In this document: one piece after another, positions 12,551 to 17,549 of the stretch
Numbering within the stretch: position 1 is the first letter of the stretch
Layout of the letters: each line of letters starts with the position of its first letter
NCBI GenBank assembly: GCA_900544995.1
Contig: UQXC01000041.1
Span: 1 to 17,549, forward strand
Source of the DNA: an uncultured Collinsella sp.
GTDB lineage: Bacteria > Actinomycetota > Coriobacteriia > Coriobacteriales > Coriobacteriaceae
DNA length: 17,549 nucleotides
Reading direction: 5' to 3'
Notes under the pieces: model-generated
What the model was told of the DNA's origin: nothing
Databases searched by the model: none
What the model saw: the letters and a program-made list of their open reading frames with translations, nothing else
Program-made: the position numbers and the translations under genes

Positions 12551-13837
12551 ATGTCGGTCGATATAGCCACGTATGTCCACGATCTTGCCGTTGCCGCCAA
12601 GGCAGCGTCGGCCTCGCTTGCCACGGCGAGCGATGAGCAGCGCCAGGAGGCCGTGCGCGCCATGGCCGCAGCACTGCGCAACGGTGTCGACTCCATCGTC
12701 GCCGCCAACGAGCTCGATATGTCCGCCGCGCGCGATGCGGGCACTTCGGCCGGTCTGCTCGACCGTCTGCTGCTGACGCCTGAGCGCGTCGAGGGCATGG
12801 CCGCCGGTTTGGAGAAGCTCGCCGAGCTGCCCGATCCCGTCGGCCGCGTGCTCGACCACCGCGTGCTTGCGAGCGGTGTGGACCTGACCCGCGTGAGCGT
12901 GCCGTTGGGCCTGGTCGCCATGGTCTACGAGGCGCGCCCCAACGTGACGGCCGACGCCGCAGGCATCTGCATCCGTACCGGCAACGCCTGCATTCTACGC
13001 GGCGGCTCGCTGGCCTATCACTCGTGTGCCATGATCGCCGAGCTGCTGGCCGATGCGCTCGAGGCCAAGGGCTTCCCGCGCGAGGCCGTGTCGATGATCG
13101 AGTCCACCGACCGCGAGGCCACCGGCGAGCTCATGAAGCTCCGCGGTATTGTCGACGTACTCATTCCGCGCGGAGGTGCAGGCCTGATCCAGCGCTGCGT
13201 GCGCGAGTCGCTTGTGCCGGTGATCGAGACGGGCACGGGCAACTGCCACATCTACGTGCATGAATCCGCCGACTTTGATAAGGCGCTCAACATTATCGTT
13301 AATGCCAAGACCCAGCGCGTAGGCGTGTGCAATGCCGCCGAGTCGCTGCTGGTCGACCGTGCTGTGGCCGATGCGTTTTTGCCCGCGGTCGTGACCGTGC
13401 TGCATGACCACGGCGTGCTGATTCACGGCGACGAGGCAACCTGCGCCGCATGCGCCGATGCCGGGCTTGTGGAGGGCGATGACTACGTCGCCGCGACTGA
13501 GGAGGACTGGGGTCGCGAGTACCTGGCGCTCGAGATGAGCGTGAAGGTCGTGGCAAACGAGGACGAGGCCATCGCACACATCAACCGCTACGGCACGATG
13601 CACTCCGAGGCCATCGTTGCCGAGGATACGGATGCTTGCGAGCGCTTCCTCGATGCTGTCGATGCCTCGGCCGTGTACTCCAACGCCAGCACGCGCTTCA
13701 CTGACGGCGGCGAGTTTGGCCTGGGTGCCGAGATCGGCATCTCGACCCAAAAACTCCACGCCCGTGGCCCCTTTGCCGCCGAGGCCCTCACCACCTACAA
13801 ATACAAGCTCCGCGGCACCGGCCAGGTCCGTCCCTAA
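12551..13837 (+). CDS. proA: Gamma-glutamyl phosphate reductase (glutamate-5-semialdehyde dehydrogenase)
   Basis: This 428-residue enzyme reduces gamma-glutamyl phosphate with NADPH to glutamate semialdehyde, the second step of proline synthesis after ProB. It is an aldehyde-dehydrogenase-fold protein of normal length. Visible are VAMVYEARPNVT (122-133), GNACILRGG (144-152), VPVIETGTGNCHIYV (222-236) and the catalytic Cys260 in TQRVGVCNAAESLLV, with FGLGAEIGIST near the C-terminus. The upstream AGGAGAAAGGG (12534-12544) provides a good ribosome binding site. The gene is separated from proB by the divergently oriented peptidase, so the two proline genes must have separate transcripts. A repeat hairpin follows its stop by 14 bp. 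Confidence 0.97.
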   Translation: MSVDIATYVHDLAVAAKAASASLATASDEQRQEAVRAMAAALRNGVDSIVAANELDMSAARDAGTSAGLLDRLLLTPERVEGMAAGLEKLAELPDPVGRVLDHRVLASGVDLTRVSVPLGLVAMVYEARPNVTADAAGICIRTGNACILRGGSLAYHSCAMIAELLADALEAKGFPREAVSMIESTDREATGELMKLRGIVDVLIPRGGAGLIQRCVRESLVPVIETGTGNCHIYVHESADFDKALNIIVNAKTQRVGVCNAAESLLVDRAVADAFLPAVVTVLHDHGVLIHGDEATCAACADAGLVEGDDYVAATEEDWGREYLALEMSVKVVANEDEAIAHINRYGTMHSEAIVAEDTDACERFLDAVDASAVYSNASTRFTDGGEFGLGAEIGISTQKLHARGPFAAEALTTYKYKLRGTGQVRP

Positions 13838-13851
13838 CGCCCGCGCAAACA

Positions 13852-13892
13852 AAAACCACCACAAAGGTGCCTGTCCCCTTTGTGGTGGTTTT
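13852..13892. repeat. Intergenic hairpin repeat, copy 5 (bidirectional terminator)
   Basis: AAAACCACCACAAAGG (13852-13867) pairs perfectly with 13877-13892 around the loop TGCCTGTCC. T-runs flank it on both strands (TTTT on plus, TTTTTG on minus). It lies 14 bp after the proA stop and 15 bp after the stop of the convergent HD-domain gene, so one copy can end both transcripts. Confidence 0.9.
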
Positions 13893-13907
13893 AGGTGGCG
13901 TTGACGG

Positions 13908-14507
13908 TTAGGCCTGGAAGGTATCTCGGTCGGGGGCGAAGGACTGCATGGCCGCGATGGTGCGGTCAAAGAGCTCGGGGAGCTCCCAGCCCAACATCTC
14001 GGCGCCCTGCGAAATCACGTCGCGCGAGCAGCCGGCGGCAAAGCGTTTGTCCTTGAACTTCTTCTTGAGCGACTTGGTCGTAAAGTCCATAACGCTCTTG
14101 CTCGGGCGCATGATGACGGCAGCGCCGATCAGGCCGGTGAGCTCATCGCAGGCAAACAGGATCTTTTCCATCTGCAGCTCGGGCTTGGGTAGTGAGGTGT
14201 TGAAGTCCGACGTGTGCGTCTGGATGGCGCGAATGAGCTCGGGAGACGCACCTTCGCCCTCAAGAATCTCGGCAGCATAGATGGTGTGGTTAATGGGGTC
14301 GTCCTCATGCTCCTCCCAATCCAGGTCGTGCAGCAGACCGACGATGCCCCAAAACTCCTCGTTCTCGGGGTCGAACTCGCGCGCAAAGTAGCGCATAGTG
14401 CCCTCGACCGTCTCGCCATGGGTGATATGGAACGGGTCCTTGTTGTGCTCGTTGAGCAGTTCGAACGCGCGGTCGCGGGTGATTCCGGCGGTAAGCGGCT
14501 CTGCCAT
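13908..14507 (-). CDS. HD-domain metal-dependent phosphohydrolase
   Basis: This 199-residue protein has the HD signature: HITHG with His30, GLLHDLDWEEH with the His60-Asp61 pair, and NHTIYAAE with His74, followed by an ELIRAIQTH helix that likely supplies another metal ligand. Such proteins hydrolyse phosphate esters or nucleotides with bound metals, but the substrate cannot be told from sequence; there is no RelA/SpoT synthetase domain or attached sensor domain. ATG 14507 has AAGGAGT six bases upstream (minus strand). The gene follows the CarD-family gene by 108 bp in the same direction, but a repeat hairpin between them probably separates their transcripts. Confidence 0.85.
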   Translation of the reverse strand: MAEPLTAGITRDRAFELLNEHNKDPFHITHGETVEGTMRYFAREFDPENEEFWGIVGLLHDLDWEEHEDDPINHTIYAAEILEGEGASPELIRAIQTHTSDFNTSLPKPELQMEKILFACDELTGLIGAAVIMRPSKSVMDFTTKSLKKKFKDKRFAAGCSRDVISQGAEMLGWELPELFDRTIAAMQSFAPDRDTFQA

Positions 14508-14561
14508 AAGAGACTCCTTGTGCTCGTGGGTATCGATAAGAATGAATACTACTAGAACAAG

Positions 14562-14602
14562 AAAACCACCACAAAGGTGCCTGTTCCCTTTGTGGTGGTT
14601 TT
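14562..14602. repeat. Intergenic hairpin repeat, copy 6 (likely terminator of the CarD-family gene)
   Basis: AAAACCACCACAAAGG (14562-14577) pairs perfectly with 14587-14602. The loop is TGCCTGTTC, one change from the consensus. It begins 13 bp beyond the stop codon of the minus-strand CarD-family gene, and on that strand the stem ends in TTTTC, so it probably terminates that gene before the HD-domain gene. Confidence 0.9.
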
Positions 14603-14615
14603 TGGCGCGGATGGG

Positions 14616-15101
14616 TTAGTTGAGGGCGGCTTGGGCTAGGCGGGCTTCGGCGGCCTCCTCGGTGACGCCAAGGGCCACGGCGAACTCCTCGATGGAGCGG
14701 CGTTTGGCCTCCTTGAGTACGCGCATGTAGTAGGAGCTGGGTTTTTTATCAGCTTCCTCGGCCTGGCGGATGCGGTGCATCATGGTCTTTGCCACGCGGA
14801 CCGTCTCGGGCGCGCCCAGCTTGAGCTGCTGCTTAAAGTGTGTCTCCTCAAGCGAGCTGTTGCGCTCGGTAAAGGTGTCGCACTCCAGCTCGTCATAGTG
14901 GCTCAGCAGGTGCTCGGCATCTTGCTGAGAGATGGCGGCGTGCAGACGGTCGGCCTGCGCCACGGGGTACATGAGGATCGTCTGCGCATGTCCCTGCTTG
15001 GTCTCGAGCAGCAGCATGGGCTGCGGTGTGTCGTCCCTAAAACCGACGACGGTGCAGACTCCCTGGCCCGGATGAATGACGTGTTGACCGATTGAGAACA
15101 T
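14616..15101 (-). CDS. CarD-family RNA-polymerase-binding regulator
   Basis: This 161-residue protein starts with the CarD/TRCF RNA-polymerase interaction domain: MFSIGQHVIHPGQGVCTVVGF (Tudor-like strands, about residues 1-60), then YPVAQADRLH. The rest, about 65-160, is helical and charged, matching the DNA-contacting C-terminal half of CarD/CdnL. Proteins of this type bind the RNA polymerase beta subunit and stabilise open promoter complexes, often at rRNA and housekeeping promoters. The tryptophan used by mycobacterial CarD to wedge the bubble is not present: the protein contains no tryptophan, so it may be a paralogue with altered activity. ATG 15101 has GGAGGT immediately upstream (15105-15110), an excellent site. 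Confidence 0.88.
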   Translation of the reverse strand: MFSIGQHVIHPGQGVCTVVGFRDDTPQPMLLLETKQGHAQTILMYPVAQADRLHAAISQQDAEHLLSHYDELECDTFTERNSSLEETHFKQQLKLGAPETVRVAKTMMHRIRQAEEADKKPSSYYMRVLKEAKRRSIEEFAVALGVTEEAAEARLAQAALN

Positions 15102-15443
15102 GCTACCTCCAACTTATACGAATTTACGTATGTCTAGAATAACACGCTGACGTGCGCAAACCCGTACTTTATGCAGGAAAAGCACACAACTCTGATAGGT
15201 AAGAGTATTCGATAACAGACGCAGCTCATTCACGCCTTTATGCATTTTCAACGCCTGCATAATCTGCAGGCAGACCGGCATCTTTGAGTGACTCCATACA
15301 AGCTGTAGTCATTTTTGTGCATATGCAATATCTATTAGCTTTACCCTGCGACAGTGCCCGTCGCTTGTGATAGAGTGCTACAAACTCTGGCTTTTGCCCT
15401 ACGAGTGACCAAGAGCTCGGGGGCTTTAACACAAGGAGGATCT
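15102..15443. other. 342-bp AT-rich intergenic region before argS
   Basis: This divergent gap is visibly lower in GC than the genes around it. It contains GCCTGCA-TAATC-TGCAGGC (15253-15271), a perfect 7-bp hairpin, TGACT/AGTCA followed by TTTTTG (15288-15316), and the argS promoter. A 24-codon minus-strand frame (15240-15312, MTTACMESLKDAG...) looks protein-like but has no ribosome binding site; it could be a gene remnant. Confidence 0.5.
15348..15376 (+). promoter_or_regulatory. Probable argS promoter (extended -10)
   Basis: GCGACA (15348-15353, four of six to TTGACA) and TAGAGT (15371-15376, four of six to TATAAT) are separated by exactly 17 bp, and TGA immediately before the -10 gives an extended -10 element. 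The predicted leader is about 60 bases. It shows no T-box. Confidence 0.55.
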
Positions 15444-17297
15444 ATGCCCGAGAAGATTGAAGAGCTGGTACGCGCTGCGCTTGCTGCGGCCCAGGAGGCC
15501 GGCGACCTTTCCGCATTTGAACTTGACGATTGCGCTATCGAGCGACCGGCTGACACTTCTCATGGCGAGTGGACCTCTACCATGGCCCTGAAGTCCGCCA
15601 AGCTGGCCCACTGCGCCCCGCGCAAGATCGCCGAGGCCATCGTTGCCCATATGCCCGAGGACCCCGCGATCGAGAAGGTCGAGATCGCAGGCCCCGGCTT
15701 CATCAACTTCTACCTCTCCGTTGCCGTTAAGAATGCCATCTTTGGCGAGGCTCGCGAGAAGGGTATGGACTTCGCTAAGTCCAACGTCGGTGGTGGCCTG
15801 AAGACCCAGGTCGAGTTCGTTTCCGCCAACCCCGTCGGCCCCATGCACATCGGCCACGGCCGCTGGGCCGCGCTGGGCGACTCGCTCTGCCGCGTTATGG
15901 ATCACGCCGGTTACGACATCCAGCGTGAGTTCTACATCAACGACCACGGCTCTCAGATGAACACCTTCGGCAACTCCATCAGCACGCGCTATATGCAGCT
16001 TGCCGACATCATCGCCAAGCAGGGCGTGGATATCGACGAGGCTCACAAGCTGCTGATCGCCGACCGCGACGCCTTTGTTGCCGACGAGAACGACGAGCAT
16101 CCCGAGACCCATCCGTATCAGGACAACTTTGCCGAGACCCTGGGCAAGGACTCCTACGGCGGCGACTACATCATCGACGAGGCCGCCGAGTTCTGGCGCA
16201 CCGACGGCGATAAGTGGGTCAACGCCGATCCGCAGGAGCGCATGGAGAGCTTCCGCGAGCGCGGCTATGTAAAGATGGTCGACAACATGCGCGACCTTTG
16301 CCATGCCGTTAACTGCGACTTCGATCGTTGGTTCTCCGAGCGCTCGCTGTATGTGAAGGACACCGAGGGCGAGACCGCCGGCACCTCCGCCGTCGACCGC
16401 GCTTTTGAGAAGCTCGACAAGATGGGCTATCTCTACACCAAGGACGGCGCCCTGTGGTTCCGCTCCACCGACCTGGGCGATGACAAGGACCGCGTTCTGA
16501 TCAAGTCCGACGGCGAGTACACCTACTTCGCCTCCGACGTTGCCTATCACTGGGATAAGTTCCAGCGCGTCGACCACGTCATCGACATCTGGGGCGCCGA
16601 CCACCACGGCTACATCGAGCGCGTCCGCTGCGTCTGCGATGCCTTGGGTTACCCCGGCAAGTTTGAGGTTCTGCTGGGCCAGCTCGTCAACCTGCTGCGC
16701 AACGGCAAGCCCGTCCGTATGTCCAAGCGTAAGGGCACCATGGTGACCCTGCAGGAGCTCGTCGACGAGGTCGGCTCCGACGCTGCCCGTTACACCCTCA
16801 TCTCCAAGAGCTCCAACCAGATGGTCGACTTCGATATTGAGGCCGTCAAGAAGCGCGACAACTCCAACCCGGTGTACTACGTGCAGTACGCTCACGCCCG
16901 CGTGTGCTCCATCCTGCGCCGTGCCGCTGACGTTACGCCCGAGCAGGCTGACGAGATGGGCATGAAGGCCGTCGCCGCCAAGGCCATCGGTGAGAACGTC
17001 GATTACTCGCTGCTGACCGACCCGACCGAGCTCGCCCTTTCGCGTAAGCTCAACGAGCTCACCGACCTCATCGCCAGCTGCGCTCGCGACCGCGCCCCGT
17101 TCCGTCTGACGCACTTTGCTGAGGAACTCGCCGGCGACTTCCACAGCTTCTACGCTGCCTGCCAGGTTCTGCCGAGCGAGGGCCGTCCCGTCGATCCCGA
17201 GCTTTCGCGCGCCCGTCTGGCCGCTTGCGACGCCGTCCGCGTAACGCTCGCTTTGGTGCTCACCCTTGTTGGTGTCTCCGCTCCCGAGCAGATGTAA
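15444..17297 (+). CDS. argS: Arginyl-tRNA synthetase
   Basis: This 617-residue enzyme charges tRNA-Arg with arginine. It has the N-terminal Add1-type domain (about 1-115), then the class I catalytic core with VEFVSANPVGPMHIGHGR (HIGH at 135-138), FYINDHGSQM, and the MSKRK motif at 426-430. A C-terminal anticodon-binding helical domain begins near NPVYYVQYAHARVCSILRRA and ends DAVRVTLALVLTLVGVSAPEQM. The start ATG 15444 has AGGAGG (15434-15439) four bases upstream; the frame extends further, but into non-family sequence. It is a single-gene unit with its own promoter and a strong terminator. A long frame lies antisense to it, but this is a codon-bias artefact. Confidence 0.97.
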   Translation: MPEKIEELVRAALAAAQEAGDLSAFELDDCAIERPADTSHGEWTSTMALKSAKLAHCAPRKIAEAIVAHMPEDPAIEKVEIAGPGFINFYLSVAVKNAIFGEAREKGMDFAKSNVGGGLKTQVEFVSANPVGPMHIGHGRWAALGDSLCRVMDHAGYDIQREFYINDHGSQMNTFGNSISTRYMQLADIIAKQGVDIDEAHKLLIADRDAFVADENDEHPETHPYQDNFAETLGKDSYGGDYIIDEAAEFWRTDGDKWVNADPQERMESFRERGYVKMVDNMRDLCHAVNCDFDRWFSERSLYVKDTEGETAGTSAVDRAFEKLDKMGYLYTKDGALWFRSTDLGDDKDRVLIKSDGEYTYFASDVAYHWDKFQRVDHVIDIWGADHHGYIERVRCVCDALGYPGKFEVLLGQLVNLLRNGKPVRMSKRKGTMVTLQELVDEVGSDAARYTLISKSSNQMVDFDIEAVKKRDNSNPVYYVQYAHARVCSILRRAADVTPEQADEMGMKAVAAKAIGENVDYSLLTDPTELALSRKLNELTDLIASCARDRAPFRLTHFAEELAGDFHSFYAACQVLPSEGRPVDPELSRARLAACDAVRVTLALVLTLVGVSAPEQM

Positions 17298-17298
17298 G

Positions 17299-17339
17299 CT
17301 ACGGGTCATTTGACCGTGTAGGTTCGGCTTTGCTGAGCC
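17299..17339 (+). other. Two small hairpins after argS
   Basis: ACGGGTCA/TGACCGT (17301-17317 region, one bulged G) and GGTTCGGC/GCTGAGCC (17321-17328 with 17332-17339, two wobbles, loop TTT) stand in series between the argS stop and its terminator. They may protect the mRNA end; nothing more specific can be said. Confidence 0.4.
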
Positions 17340-17343
17340 CTAT

Positions 17344-17375
17344 AAGCCCGATCTCCCACGGAGGTCGGGCTTTTT
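17344..17375 (+). terminator. Intrinsic terminator of argS
   Basis: AAGCCCGATCTCC (17344-17356) pairs with GGAGGTCGGGCTT (17360-17372) through 13 bp with one wobble around the loop CAC, followed by TTTTT. It begins 46 bp after the argS stop. Confidence 0.93.
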
Positions 17376-17420
17376 GCAAACGCCGACGTATTGACGAATT
17401 TGGAACTGCTGGAAATACGA

Positions 17421-17472
17421 AACTATGCCGGTTTACTACGATGAAATGAGAAATTCCAACTACGCCGGCTTT
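17421..17472 (+). repeat. Direct repeats AACTAYGCCGG, 37 bp apart
   Basis: AACTATGCCGGTTT (17421-17434) and AACTACGCCGGCTTT (17458-17472) are near-identical direct repeats in AT-richer sequence, and a bulged 8-bp hairpin AGTGCA/TGCACT follows (17482-17504). They look like part of an intergenic element that continues past the window edge. An ORF starting at ATG 17425 (MPVYYDEMRNSNYAGF...) stays open to the edge but has only a weak GGAAA upstream, so I do not call it a gene. Confidence 0.5.
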
Positions 17473-17549
17473 TCGCAAAAAAGTGCAAGGCATCTACCTG
17501 CACTGATAATTGTTCTCGGGGGAAGCGGGCACTGCGGGGCGCGGCAACG

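Noticed and set aside
12995..13969. 324-codon frame antisense to proA that crosses a repeat hairpin
   Set aside because: It runs through an intergenic terminator repeat and mirrors proA; the repeat translates to the recurring string PPQRGQAPLWWF, seen wherever a frame crosses this element.
1031..14602. CRISPR array made of the recurring hairpins
   Set aside because: The copies are kilobases apart, in different intergenic gaps, with no regular spacers and no cas genes.
15426..17309. 627-codon open frame antisense to argS
   Set aside because: It mirrors argS exactly, is rich in Val, Gly, Leu, Ala and Asp as expected from GC-rich third positions read backwards, and shows no domain. argS has all its catalytic motifs.
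17425..17549. Gene starting MPVYYDEMRNSNYAGF at the right edge
   Set aside because: Its codons cover the direct repeats and hairpin, the ribosome binding site is poor and the frame is truncated, so coding status cannot be supported.

Overview
The window looks like chromosomal housekeeping DNA from a high-GC Gram-positive anaerobe of the Coriobacteriia (Actinomycetota), most like Collinsella. This rests on strong GC bias at third codon positions, the gene complement (CarD-family factor, DegV protein, PflX-type radical SAM protein, split proB/proA) and an intergenic hairpin repeat with the loop TGCCTGTCC that I associate with that group. The taxon is inference; no rRNA is present.

Layout. 1-281: a 36-bp perfect palindrome, a possible 49-residue ORF carrying an inverted copy of the hairpin repeat, and a terminator-like structure. 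282-2999, all +: a B3/B4-domain protein, a MarR regulator, a DegV lipid-binding protein and a short MGMT-family protein; a repeat hairpin follows the first, third and fourth. 3000-3393: no convincing gene, but a tiny ORF, several hairpins and the trpS terminator. 3394-5802, minus: trpS and a WecA/TagO-type polyprenyl-phosphate sugar-1-phosphate transferase. 5803-6328: a 526-bp divergent gap with a candidate structured RNA on the minus strand ending in an intrinsic terminator. 6329-10810, +: a PflX-like radical SAM protein, tRNA-Ala(CGC) with its own promoter and terminator, a tail-anchored coiled-coil protein, nicotinate phosphoribosyltransferase and proB. 10811-11019: a large nested hairpin and a second kind of palindromic element between convergent genes. 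11020-12438, minus: a prolyl aminopeptidase-like S33 hydrolase. 12551-13837, +: proA. 13908-15101, minus: an HD-domain protein and a CarD-family regulator. 15102-15443: a comparatively AT-rich gap with the argS promoter. 15444-17297, +: argS with a strong terminator. 17376-17549: AT-richer sequence with direct repeats and an ORF left open at the edge.

How the genes work together. proB and proA are the first two steps of proline synthesis from glutamate; they flank an oppositely oriented peptidase predicted to release N-terminal proline from peptides. trpS, argS and tRNA-Ala serve translation, pncB serves NAD salvage, the WecA-like enzyme starts a lipid-linked cell-envelope glycan, and CarD acts on RNA polymerase at promoters. 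I found no CRISPR array, transposase gene, phage gene or defence island. The least explained material is intergenic: palindromic elements placed 10-30 bp after stop codons, and the structured RNA candidates at 6036-6178 and 10825-10922.
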